NCBI RefSeq assembly: GCF_020447315.1
Contig: NZ_JAJADQ010000006.1
Span: forward strand, 124,001 to 188,000
DNA length: 64,000 nucleotides
Direction: 5' to 3'
Origin: Hymenobacter nitidus
GTDB taxonomy: Bacteria > Bacteroidota > Bacteroidia > Cytophagales > Hymenobacteraceae
Below the pieces are notes generated by a model. The model was not told the DNA's origin. It saw only the letters and a program-made list of their open reading frames with translations, and ran no database searches. Made by a program: the position numbers and the translations under genes. Of this stretch, positions 10,956 through 18,140 are shown piece by piece. Within the stretch, counting starts at the first letter, position 1, and the number at the start of each line of letters is the position of its first letter.

Positions 10956-11190
10956 GGGCGAAAGAAATGCTCGGGGCGTGGGAGAGGGTAGCACAAAGAA
11001 AGGTAAACCAGCCTACCGGCTGGCAATCCAGACCGGGCCGGCCGGGCCTGGTTTGCTTAAATCCGGAGCCGTTGCTCAACGCCGGGCCGCAAATATGCGT
11101 CTCTACCGTGTTGTCAGGGTTAAGTTGCGTGCTTTGTCACAACTTTCGGCCCGGGCTCCGGCTTTGTACGCAGTTCCCCTTTTCGTTTCT

Positions 11191-11682
11191 ATGTCTGACT
11201 CTTCCCGCTCCCTGACCCACCTGAATGCCGCCGGCCAGCCTGCCATGGTCGATGTGGGCGCCAAAACCGCAACCCGCCGCGTGGCCCGGGCCCGCAGCCG
11301 CGTACTTCTCGGTCCCGAAATTCTGGCGCTGGTGCAGGCCGGCGACCTGCCCACCCGCAAGGGCCCGGTGTTTCAAACGGCTATTCTGGCCGGTATCATG
11401 GCCGCCAAAAAAACCGCTGACCTGATTCCGCTCTGCCACCCGCTGGGCCTCGACGACTGCCAGGTGCAGATTGAAGTGGTAAGCCCTGAGGCCATCCATA
11501 TCATTTGCACGGCCACCGTGACGGGCAAAACCGGCGTGGAAATGGAGGCTCTCACCGGCGCCTCGGTAGCGGCCCTCACCGTGTACGACATGTGTAAGGC
11601 CCTCTCCCACGACATCGTGATTCAGGAAACCCGCCTGCTGGATAAAACCGGCGGCAAAAGCGACTTTCATCATGCCGACTAA
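11191..11682 (+). CDS. moaC: Cyclic pyranopterin monophosphate synthase MoaC
   Basis: Converts the MoaA product 3',8-cyclo-7,8-dihydro-GTP to cyclic pyranopterin monophosphate, the first stable Moco intermediate. The protein is 163 residues, the normal family length. Diagnostic parts are MVDVGAKTATRRVARA, AAKKTADLIPLCHPL and KTGVEMEALTGASVAALTVYDMCKA. The open frame extends upstream to 10915, but ATG at 11191 begins the conserved region. The last 11 bp overlap the mobA fusion gene, implying translational coupling. Confidence 0.96.
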   Translation: MSDSSRSLTHLNAAGQPAMVDVGAKTATRRVARARSRVLLGPEILALVQAGDLPTRKGPVFQTAILAGIMAAKKTADLIPLCHPLGLDDCQVQIEVVSPEAIHIICTATVTGKTGVEMEALTGASVAALTVYDMCKALSHDIVIQETRLLDKTGGKSDFHHAD

Positions 11683-12859
11683 CCCCAGCGACTCTGCCAA
11701 GCCCCGCACCAAGCACGCGGCGCTGGTCCGGCCCGCCCTCGGCGAGTTTGGCCGCCACGAGCTGGCCATTCTGGGCGCCCCCTGCGGTAAGATAAAAGAG
11801 CTGGTGACGCGCCTCGTGCCAGCTTTGTCGGCCACCTTGAGCGTGGGCTACGTGGATGCTGACCACGCGGCCGGCGACGACGCGGCCGACGGTGGCGCGG
11901 GCGGGGCCAGCTCCATTATGCTGGCCGGCGCCAGTGCCGAGCTGACCGATAAAATCAGCTTCCGGCGCGTGGACCAGCGCCGGGAGCTGGACGGCTTCAG
12001 TCAGAAAGAGCTGCTGGCCCACCAAAGTCTGGTGCTGGTAAACGGCAACCACTTCCGGGCCCGGCAGCAGATTATCATTCTGGACCCAGCCAAGCCGCTG
12101 GAAAAAAAGCTTGATAAGCTCACCGACGTGCAGCTCATCCTGCTGCCCGAGGGCGTCACGGAAGTGCCGGCCTATCTGCTGGCGCACTTTGCCGAAAACC
12201 CACTAATCCCACAGCTGCCGCTAACTGATACAGAGGCCATTGCTGCTTTCGTCCGGCAGTGGCGGCAGCGCAACTTGCCGCCGCTGCGGGGCCTGGTGCT
12301 GGCCGGTGGGCAGAGCCAGCGTATGCAAACCGATAAGGGTCGCCTGCGCTACCACGGCCTGGAGCAGCGCGAGTATGCGGCCCGGCTGCTGGCCACGGTT
12401 TGCACCGACGTGCACGTTTCCTGCCGCCCCGACCAGCTGGCCGAGCTGCCGGCCGGCCTTACCCCGCTACCCGACCGGTTTCTGGACCTGGGTCCGATGG
12501 GTGGCATCCTCTCAGCGTTTCAGCTCGACCCCAACGCCGCCTGGCTGGTCGTGGCCTGCGACCTGCCGTTTCTCTCGGAAGCCACCCTGCGGCACCTGAT
12601 GGCCCACCGCAACGGCGCGAAAATGGCCACGGCCTTCCAGAGCCCCGAAAACGAGTTTCCCGAGCCGCTGATTACCATCTGGGAGCCTCGCGGCTACGGC
12701 ACTTTGCTGCGGTTTCTGGGCCTGGGCTACTCCTGCCCCCGCAAAGCTTTGATTAACTCCGACATCGAGCTGCTGGTCGCCCCCGACCCCACCGAGCTGC
12801 GCAACGTGAATACGCCCGAGGAAGCCGCCGTGGCCCGGCAGGAGCTGGAAAAACAGTAA
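11672..12859 (+). CDS. mobA: Two-domain Moco nucleotidyltransferase: degenerate MobB-like domain fused to MobA
   Basis: Residues 205-395 form a MobA-type guanylyltransferase that attaches a nucleotide to Mo-molybdopterin. They show LRGLVLAGGQSQRMQTDKG (205-223), the metal-binding ACDLPFLS and NVNTPEE near the end. Residues 25-200 look like an inactive relative of the P-loop protein MobB: a beta strand then GAPCGKIK (35-42) stands where a Walker A GxxGxGK[ST] would be, followed by SVGYVDADHAA. The N-terminal assignment is inference. The gene overlaps moaC by 11 bp (ATGCCGACTAA), so the two are probably translated together. Confidence 0.85.
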   Translation: MPTNPSDSAKPRTKHAALVRPALGEFGRHELAILGAPCGKIKELVTRLVPALSATLSVGYVDADHAAGDDAADGGAGGASSIMLAGASAELTDKISFRRVDQRRELDGFSQKELLAHQSLVLVNGNHFRARQQIIILDPAKPLEKKLDKLTDVQLILLPEGVTEVPAYLLAHFAENPLIPQLPLTDTEAIAAFVRQWRQRNLPPLRGLVLAGGQSQRMQTDKGRLRYHGLEQREYAARLLATVCTDVHVSCRPDQLAELPAGLTPLPDRFLDLGPMGGILSAFQLDPNAAWLVVACDLPFLSEATLRHLMAHRNGAKMATAFQSPENEFPEPLITIWEPRGYGTLLRFLGLGYSCPRKALINSDIELLVAPDPTELRNVNTPEEAAVARQELEKQ

Positions 12860-12910
12860 GCGCCGGTTGCAAGTATGTATTCGTTACCGAAAGGGCATTA
12901 AACTGACTAT

Positions 12911-13237
12911 ATGCATCTACTCGACAAATGGGTCCGCATACCGCTGCTGGTACTGCTGGGCCTTGTAGGGGCAGGGGTGGCGGGCTTTGTGTACAGCTCA
13001 CGCCTGAGTCCACAGGCCAGAGCGGGCAACCGAAATCTGGTGCACGCGCGGCAGCTAGCGGTGGGCATGTCCCGGCAGGAAGCTCTTATGATTATGGGAA
13101 TTCCCAAGGAGAAATGGGCTTCGCCGGACAGCGGCCGACACTGCTATTCCTATACGCCTTCTCCATTGGCATCGGATAACATCAGCTTTTGCGTTGGGGC
13201 CGACGACCGGGTAACCAGCGTAAATCTGGGTACCTAA
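12911..13237 (+). CDS. Small membrane-anchored BamE/SmpA-like protein
   Basis: A 108-residue protein with an N-terminal hydrophobic helix (RIPLLVLLGLVGAGVAGFVY, about 9-28) and no lipobox. After it comes LAVGMSRQEALMIMGIPKEKW (from about residue 49), then aromatic strands and DDRVTSVNLGT. That pattern resembles the small BamE/SmpA-like fold. The fold call is by eye and weak. It lies 51 bp after the mobA fusion, possibly in the same operon, and converges on moaE with 10 bp between stops. Confidence 0.55.
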   Translation: MHLLDKWVRIPLLVLLGLVGAGVAGFVYSSRLSPQARAGNRNLVHARQLAVGMSRQEALMIMGIPKEKWASPDSGRHCYSYTPSPLASDNISFCVGADDRVTSVNLGT

Positions 13238-13247
13238 ACTGGCTGCG

Positions 13248-13664
13248 CTACGGATGGGCGGCCACCCACACGGAGCCGTCTTCGTACTCCTCCTTTTTCC
13301 AGATGGGCACCACCTGCTTGATGGTGTCGATGATGTACTGGCAGGCGGCAAACGAGTCGGCGCGGTGGGGCGTGGATACAGCTACCACCACGGCCACGTC
13401 GCCGATATCGAGGCGGCCTTTGCGGTGCGTAACGGCCACTTGCCGCAGCATGGGCCATTTTTCCTGGGCCTGCGCAGCCACGTGCTCCATCTGCCGGATG
13501 GCCATGGCGTCGTAGGCTTCGTAGTCGAGGCGCACCACGCGGCGGCCCGTGCTCTGGTTGCGCACCGTGCCAATGAACGTATTGACGGCCCCGGCCCCAT
13601 CGTCCTGTACGGAGGCCAGCACGGCCGCCACGTCGATGGGCTGGTCGGTAAGATGTATATGCAT
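13248..13664 (-). CDS. moaE: Molybdopterin synthase catalytic subunit MoaE
   Basis: Large subunit of molybdopterin synthase. With thiocarboxylated MoaD it adds the dithiolene sulfurs to cyclic pyranopterin monophosphate. The protein is 138 residues. Diagnostic segments are FIGTVRNQSTGRRVVRLDYEAY, VTHRKGRLDIGDVAVVVAVS and IDTIKQVVPIWKKEEYEDGS with the catalytic Lys residues. The frame runs upstream to 13745, but the start at 13664 (MHIHLTDQPID) matches family length and excludes repeat-derived sequence. A palindromic element separates it from moaD, which is read the same way upstream. Confidence 0.95.
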   Translation of the reverse strand: MHIHLTDQPIDVAAVLASVQDDGAGAVNTFIGTVRNQSTGRRVVRLDYEAYDAMAIRQMEHVAAQAQEKWPMLRQVAVTHRKGRLDIGDVAVVVAVSTPHRADSFAACQYIIDTIKQVVPIWKKEEYEDGSVWVAAHP

Positions 13665-13690
13665 GCGTATGGGTTCTTTTCTTTTTCCGC

Positions 13691-13796
13691 CTGTCATTTT
13701 GAGTAGAGCGAAGGACCTTATGACCGTAGAACGGCTCGTTCTCACCTGGTAAGGTCCTTCGTCGCCGCTTTATGCGCGGAATGCTCAGGATGACAG
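13691..13796. repeat. Palindromic intergenic element between moaD and moaE
   Basis: The outer ends CTGTCATTTTGAG and CTCAGGATGACAG are inverted repeats. Inside, GCGAAGGACCTTA pairs with TAAGGTCCTTCGTCGC. The ends resemble the widespread intergenic repeats TGTCATCCTGAG...GCGAAGGACCTT known from Hymenobacter-like genomes (from memory). It lies between moaD and moaE and could fold in their shared transcript. Confidence 0.6.
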
Positions 13797-13820
13797 ACAA
13801 TTTTTAGTCGCCAGCATTAG

Positions 13821-14063
13821 CTACCCGCCGCTCACGGGCGGAATCAGGGCTACTTCGTCGCGCTGGTGCAGGCGGTAGTCGTCGGCGGCATATTCGCTGT
13901 TGACGGCTACGGCAAAGCTGGTCAGCTCGTTCAGGGCCGGGTATTGGCTGCGCAGCTGGTTCATCAGGCCCGCCACCGACTGCTCATCGGGCGTGTCGAG
14001 GTCGAGCGAGGAGCTGCCTACTATTTCTTTGGCAATGCCAAAAAGCGCAATTTTCAGTTTCAT
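13821..14063 (-). CDS. moaD: Molybdopterin synthase sulfur carrier subunit MoaD
   Basis: Ubiquitin-like sulfur carrier of 80 residues. It starts KLKIALFGIAKEIVG and ends RDEVALIPPVSGG, with the C-terminal Gly-Gly that MoeB adenylates and that is then thiocarboxylated. It is read in the same direction as moaE (157 bp downstream, across a repeat) and divergently from moaA, whose start is 128 bp away. Length and tail are exactly as expected, so it should be functional. Confidence 0.95.
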   Translation of the reverse strand: MKLKIALFGIAKEIVGSSSLDLDTPDEQSVAGLMNQLRSQYPALNELTSFAVAVNSEYAADDYRLHQRDEVALIPPVSGG

Positions 14064-14191
14064 TTGTTTGTCTATACTCCGGAGGCAGTATACGCGGCCG
14101 GCACCGGAACAGAAAAGCCAATTGCCGGTTTTTTGTTCTGCATCTCTTTTGGCGCAGTCTGCGTTGAGGCAGTAATCGTATTTCCGTTGTT

Positions 14192-15199
14192 ATGTCCGTT
14201 GCTACCCCTGTTCTGTTTGATAACCACGGCCGGCCGCTCGAATACGTGCGTTTGGCCGTTACGGACCGCTGCAATTTGCGCTGCTTTTACTGCATGCCCG
14301 AGGAAGGCATTCAGTATTTGCCCAAGCAGGAGCTGCTGACCTACGAGGAAATGGAGCGGGTGGTGGCTATTCTGGCCGGCCTGGGCGTACGCAAAGTGCG
14401 TCTCACCGGCGGGGAGCCATTCGTGCGCCGCGACTTAGTGCCCTTCATCAGCCGCCTCAGCCAGATCAACGGCATCGACGATATCAGCCTGACCACCAAC
14501 GGCGTACTCACGGCGCCCCACATTCCGGAGCTGGCTCGCCTGGGCATCCGCACCGTCAATCTGAGCCTGGATACGCTCGACCGAACCCGCTTCGCCCGCA
14601 TCACCCGCCGCGACGAGCTGCCCCGGGTACTCGACACATTTTACGCGTTGCTGGCGGCGGGCATCAAGGTGAAAATCAACGCCGTGGTGATGGACGGGCA
14701 GAACATTGAGGACCTCGTGCCCCTGGCCGAACTCACCCGCGACCTGCCCGTAGACGTGCGCTTTATCGAGGAAATGCCCTTCAACGGGGGCAGCCACGGC
14801 GCCATCCAGATTCCGTGGAGCCACCTGCGCATCCGCGAGCATCTGGAGCAGCACCTGGGTTTGCTCACGCCCATTGCCACCCGGCCCGGCGACACGGCTT
14901 CGCACTACACCGCCGCCGGCCACCAGGGGCGGCTGGGCATTATTGCGGCCTATTCCCGCACTTTCTGCGGCACCTGCAACCGCCTGCGCCTCACGGCCGA
15001 AGGCGGCCTGAAAACCTGCCTCTACGACCAAGGCGTGCTCGACGTGCGGGCCCTGCTGCGCGGCGGTGCGTCTGATGCTGAAGTTGCCACGGCCCTGGCC
15101 TCGGCCTTCCGCAACCGCGCCGCCAACGGCTTCGAAGCCGAGCGGCAGCGCCCCGTGCACCAGCTCAGCTTCGAGTCGATGAGTACGATTGGGGGGTAA
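14192..15199 (+). CDS. moaA: GTP 3',8-cyclase MoaA
   Basis: Radical-SAM enzyme that begins Moco synthesis by cyclising GTP. The 335 residues carry the SAM cluster motif CNLRCFYC near residues 28-35, RLTGGEPFVRRD for SAM binding, and a second 4Fe-4S site with FCGTCNRLRLTAEGGLKTCLY near the C-terminus. The tail ends Gly-Gly (STIGG), which in the family enters the active site. ATG at 14192 gives the normal N-terminus. It is divergent from moaD. Confidence 0.97.
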   Translation: MSVATPVLFDNHGRPLEYVRLAVTDRCNLRCFYCMPEEGIQYLPKQELLTYEEMERVVAILAGLGVRKVRLTGGEPFVRRDLVPFISRLSQINGIDDISLTTNGVLTAPHIPELARLGIRTVNLSLDTLDRTRFARITRRDELPRVLDTFYALLAAGIKVKINAVVMDGQNIEDLVPLAELTRDLPVDVRFIEEMPFNGGSHGAIQIPWSHLRIREHLEQHLGLLTPIATRPGDTASHYTAAGHQGRLGIIAAYSRTFCGTCNRLRLTAEGGLKTCLYDQGVLDVRALLRGGASDAEVATALASAFRNRAANGFEAERQRPVHQLSFESMSTIGG

Positions 15200-15243
15200 G
15201 TGGTGAGACTTCTTGCAAGGTGCTGCCCGCAATGACAAACGGA
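15200..15243. repeat. Degenerate intergenic repeat relic
   Basis: GTGGTGAGAC...TTGCAAGGTGCTGCCCGCAATGAC recalls fragments of the 9528-9748 element (GTGGTGAG, TTGCGAGGC, GCAATGAC) joined with the middle deleted. It is likely the eroded remains of the same repeat family. It begins on the base directly after the moaA stop codon. Confidence 0.3.
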
Positions 15244-15286
15244 CAACGTAGCGGAATCCGGTGGGACTTCGTATTCTTAGGCTGTT

Positions 15287-16087
15287 ATGAAGTTTTTGCT
15301 CGGAACCGTCGGATTTGTCGCCCTCTGCTACCTGGCTGTGTGCGTGCTGCTGTACTTCAAACAGGAGCGGCTGCTGTTCTTTCCCGACAAGCTGCCCGCC
15401 GACTACCGCTTTTCCTTCACCCAGCCCTTCGAGGAGCGCTGGATAACCGCCCCCGACGGCACCCGCCTGCACGGCCTGCTGTTTCCGGCCGACTCGGCCA
15501 AGGGCCTGGTTTTTTACCTGCACGGCAACGGCGGAGCCCTGGACGGCTGGGGCGACGCGGCAACGCTCTACACCCGGCTGGGCTATAGCGTGTTCATGCT
15601 CGACTACCGCGGCTACGGCAAAAGTGGCGGGGAAATCAGCAGTGAAAAGCAGTTCCTGGCCGACGTGCAGGCTGCGTATGAACAACTGAAGCCGGAGTTT
15701 CCGGAGGAGCGCACCATCATTCTGGGCTATTCGCTGGGCACGGGCGCGGCGGCCTGGCTGGCCGCCCGCTACCACCCGCAGCTCCTGATTCTGCAGGCGC
15801 CCTATTACAGCATGCTGGCCACGGCCCGGCAGCACTATCCCTGGGTGCCGGGCGTGGTGGTGCGCTACCCCATCCACACGGCCCGGGAGCTGCCCCGCGT
15901 GGCCTGCCCGATTTTTATCTTCCACGGTGAGCACGACGAAGTCATTGATTACCAGACGACGCTACAGCTCAAAACACTGCTCAAACCCCAGGACCGGTTC
16001 GTAACGCTGACCGGCGCGGGCCACAACGGCATGACCAGCAACCCGCAGTACCAGGCCGAAATTCGGCAGCTGCTGGCGGCGCGCTGA
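15287..16087 (+). CDS. Membrane-anchored alpha/beta hydrolase
   Basis: The 266-residue protein has an N-terminal transmembrane helix (about residues 3-22) and then an alpha/beta-hydrolase fold of the BEM46/FrsA-like kind. The oxyanion region is FYLHGNGGALDGW, the nucleophile lies in GYSLGTGAA (Ser near 150), the acid in FHGEHDEVI (Asp near 218), and the base in GAGHNGM (His near 245). The triad is complete, so it should be an active serine hydrolase at the membrane; the substrate is unknown. It lies between moaA and the sigma factor with no obvious functional link to Moco. Confidence 0.85.
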   Translation: MKFLLGTVGFVALCYLAVCVLLYFKQERLLFFPDKLPADYRFSFTQPFEERWITAPDGTRLHGLLFPADSAKGLVFYLHGNGGALDGWGDAATLYTRLGYSVFMLDYRGYGKSGGEISSEKQFLADVQAAYEQLKPEFPEERTIILGYSLGTGAAAWLAARYHPQLLILQAPYYSMLATARQHYPWVPGVVVRYPIHTARELPRVACPIFIFHGEHDEVIDYQTTLQLKTLLKPQDRFVTLTGAGHNGMTSNPQYQAEIRQLLAAR

Positions 16088-16189
16088 GCGGCGGCTATTA
16101 TTTTTTTAGTGGCGGCGGGGTGATAGTTGCCCCCTATCCGGATTAACTACCAGAACCGCGCTACTCACTCACTGGTCAGGTCTGCATCT

Positions 16190-16744
16190 ATGGAAACTTC
16201 GGCATCACTGCGGCACGCACTGCTTACCAGCCGGGAACAAACCCTTACCCGCATCTACCAGCGCACCTTCCCGATGGTGCGGCGCCACGTGCAGCAGCAC
16301 GGCGGCACACCTCCGGATGCCAAGGATGTGTTTCAGGATGCCCTAGTTGTTTTCTACGAGAAGGCTACGACCGAGGGCTTCGTGCTGTCGGCGTCGGTCA
16401 GCACCTACCTGGTGGGCATCTGCCGTAACCTCTGGCGGCAGGAGCTGAGCCGCCGGCAGCGCCTGCCCCTCACTGGTATTACCGACGCCCACGCGCAGGT
16501 GCCCGGCGAAACCGAGCCGGCCGAGGAGCGCGACACCCTTCCCTTGCTCGATTACGTGGAGCAGCTTGGGGAGCGGTGCAAGAGCATTCTGCTGGCTTTC
16601 TACTACTTCCAGCAGCCGCTGGAGCAGATTGCCGCGGCCAACCAGTACCAGAGCGTGCGCTCGGCCACGGTGCAGAAGTTCAAGTGCCTGGAGCGGCTGC
16701 GCAAATCGGTACGCACGGCCGTGGCCCTCACCCTAGCCCGCTAA
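16190..16744 (+). CDS. ECF-type RNA polymerase sigma factor
   Basis: A 184-residue sigma-70 family protein of extracytoplasmic-function size. Region 2 is visible as DAKDVFQDALVVFYEKA with TYLVGICRNLWRQELSRR. Region 4 is ERCKSILLAFYYFQQPLEQIAAANQYQSVRSATVQKFKCLERLRK. ATG at 16190 (METSASLRHAL) is preferred over the upstream frame beginning at 16127. Only 6 bp separate it from the next ORF, so the two are almost certainly coexpressed and the small partner may regulate it. Confidence 0.88.
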   Translation: METSASLRHALLTSREQTLTRIYQRTFPMVRRHVQQHGGTPPDAKDVFQDALVVFYEKATTEGFVLSASVSTYLVGICRNLWRQELSRRQRLPLTGITDAHAQVPGETEPAEERDTLPLLDYVEQLGERCKSILLAFYYFQQPLEQIAAANQYQSVRSATVQKFKCLERLRKSVRTAVALTLAR

Positions 16745-16750
16745 CCCACC

Positions 16751-17050
16751 ATGCGCCCCGCCCTCGACCGTCTCCAGCAGATTGAGCACCACCTGCTCGG
16801 CCGCCCCTCGGCCGCGGCCGCCGCGCAGTGGCAGGTGCAGCTTCTCACCGACCCCAAGCTGGCCGCCGATGCCCAAGCCCAGCGGCAGCTCTACGACGCG
16901 CTGCGCCAGGCCGGCCGGCGGCAGCTGCGCCAGGAGCTGGACCGGATTCATGAGCGGCTGGAGCGCCAGAGCCGGCGGCGCGGCTGGCTGCGGGCGGCCA
17001 CCGACGGCCTACGGCGCCTGTTGCCCGGCCGGCCTCAACCCGACCAGTAG
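16751..17050 (+). CDS. Small helical protein paired with the ECF sigma factor
   Basis: The family is not firmly recognised. It is 99 residues, nearly all helical and Arg/Leu/Gln-rich, with no transmembrane segment. The first half ([41 protein letters not shown]) resembles the cytoplasmic N-terminal part of anti-sigma factors, in which a short helix bundle binds the sigma. The membrane-spanning part is missing. Six base pairs after the sigma stop, it is best read as a soluble anti-sigma-like or sigma-modulating protein. This is inference. Confidence 0.55.
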   Translation: MRPALDRLQQIEHHLLGRPSAAAAAQWQVQLLTDPKLAADAQAQRQLYDALRQAGRRQLRQELDRIHERLERQSRRRGWLRAATDGLRRLLPGRPQPDQ

Positions 17051-17142
17051 TTTCCCCTCCCTTCTCTGATTCAGAGCCTTTTTACTGCCTTTTCCGAGGC
17101 GGCCTGGCCCTGCTACGTCCATTCCTTATCCTTTTTCTTGCC

Positions 17143-17841
17143 ATGCTCATCTCCCAGGAATTCCGAAAATTTGCCGTGCAGGGCCAGGGCCTTGCCAGCT
17201 CCAGCCTCGACCGGTACCAGCACCAGCTCGAAGGCCGCTACTACCCGCTGGTGACGGGCATGACGCGCTCCGTCATTGAGGAGCGGCCTACGCGCTTCGC
17301 CGAAATCGACGTGTTTTCGCGCCTGATTATGGACCGGATTATCTTTCTGGGGCAGGCCGTCGACGACAATATTGCCAACATCATCACGGCCCAGCTGCTG
17401 TTTCTGGAGTCGGTGGATGCCAAGAAGGACATTCTGCTCTACATCAACTCGCCCGGCGGCTCGGTGTATGCGGGCCTGGGCATCTTCGACACGATGCAGT
17501 ACGTGAATCCCGATGTGGCTACGATTTGCACCGGCCTGGCCGCTTCGATGGGCGCCTTTCTGCTCTGCGGCGGCGCCATCGGCAAACGCTCGGCCCTGCC
17601 CCACGCCCGCGTCATGATTCACCAGCCCTCCGGCGGCGTGCAGGGCCCGTCGTCCGACATAGAAATAACGGCCCGCGAGGTCGTCAAGCTGCGGCAGGAG
17701 CTCTACGGCATCTACGCCGGGCGCACGGGCAAAACCTACCAGCAAATCCACGACGACTCGGACCGCGACTACTGGATGCGCGCCGACGAGGCCCGGGAGT
17801 ACGGGTTGATTGACGAAGTGCTGGAGCGCAAAGCGGAGTAA
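17143..17841 (+). CDS. clpP: ClpP-family serine protease
   Basis: A cytoplasmic ClpP-type peptidase of 232 residues. The active-site Ser lies in [12 protein letters not shown] (Ser135) and the His in [11 protein letters not shown] (His160); the acidic residue is expected in the DSDRDYW segment. [16 protein letters not shown] forms the substrate strand. The ~45-residue N-terminal stretch is slightly longer than in E. coli ClpP. No clpX lies next to it. It may be the housekeeping or a second ClpP, since Bacteroidota often carry more than one. The 21-bp repeat array begins 22 bp after the stop. Confidence 0.93.
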   Translation: MLISQEFRKFAVQGQGLASSSLDRYQHQLEGRYYPLVTGMTRSVIEERPTRFAEIDVFSRLIMDRIIFLGQAVDDNIANIITAQLLFLESVDAKKDILLYINSPGGSVYAGLGIFDTMQYVNPDVATICTGLAASMGAFLLCGGAIGKRSALPHARVMIHQPSGGVQGPSSDIEITAREVVKLRQELYGIYAGRTGKTYQQIHDDSDRDYWMRADEAREYGLIDEVLERKAE

Positions 17842-17863
17842 ACGCTGCTTTTTACTTTCTGAA

Positions 17864-17989
17864 CGTCATTCCCACCGCTCCTAACATCGTTCCCACTGCT
17901 CCTAACCTCATTCACGCCGCCTCTGCCTTCGTTCACGCCGTCCCTACCATCGCTCACGTCGCTTAGTAGGTCGTTCACGCCGGCGGCAA
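17864..17989. repeat. Six-unit 21-bp degenerate tandem repeat
   Basis: Six consecutive units of exactly 21 bp, with a consensus near CNTCGTTCACGCCGCCCCTAA. Units begin at 17864, 17885, 17906, 17927, 17948 and 17969. They vary at several positions but never change length. In one minus-strand frame the array reads as a heptapeptide repeat (NEVRSSG, NDVRSGG). It ends 7 bp before the stop of the transporter remnant at 17997. It is not a CRISPR: there are no constant repeat/variable spacer blocks. Confidence 0.75.
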
Positions 17990-17996
17990 CGGCCGC

Positions 17997-18059
17997 TTAC
18001 TTGCCTAGCCACACCCAGCCGCGCTGCATGGCGGCGTAGTACACGGCCGTACCCACCAC
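17997..18059 (-). pseudogene. 3'-end remnant of a MOT1-type molybdate transporter gene
   Basis: Read on the minus strand, this stretch encodes ...VVGTAVYYAAMQRGWVWLGK and a stop. That is almost the C-terminus of the intact transporter at 19422-20588 (...VVGTAVYYAMQRGWVGLGK, stop). The two copies lie in direct orientation and differ by one in-frame codon and a few substitutions. No upstream part of the gene is present: homology stops at about 18059. It marks one side of the region carrying the LRR gene. Confidence 0.8.
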
Positions 18060-18140
18060 TGGGTCTATTAGGCAAGTTGTAGCTTTATAGTAAAAAATAT
18101 GTGGGCCTCAACTCTGTGATGGAGCCGCTATACTCATTCT

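Noticed and set aside
11683..12859. Possible separate small ORFs within the mobA fusion
   Set aside because: The single frame is continuous with a clear MobA domain, and the overlap with moaC fixes the start.
14435..15934. 499-codon minus-strand ORF across moaA and the hydrolase
   Set aside because: It overlaps two well-supported genes and shows no recognisable domain.
17769..17978. Minus-strand ORF encoding the heptapeptide repeat
   Set aside because: It starts at a GTG inside a tandem repeat, has no ribosome-binding site, and runs into clpP; kept only as a finding.
17864..17989. CRISPR array candidate
   Set aside because: Units are contiguous 21-mers with no spacers and no cas gene is present.
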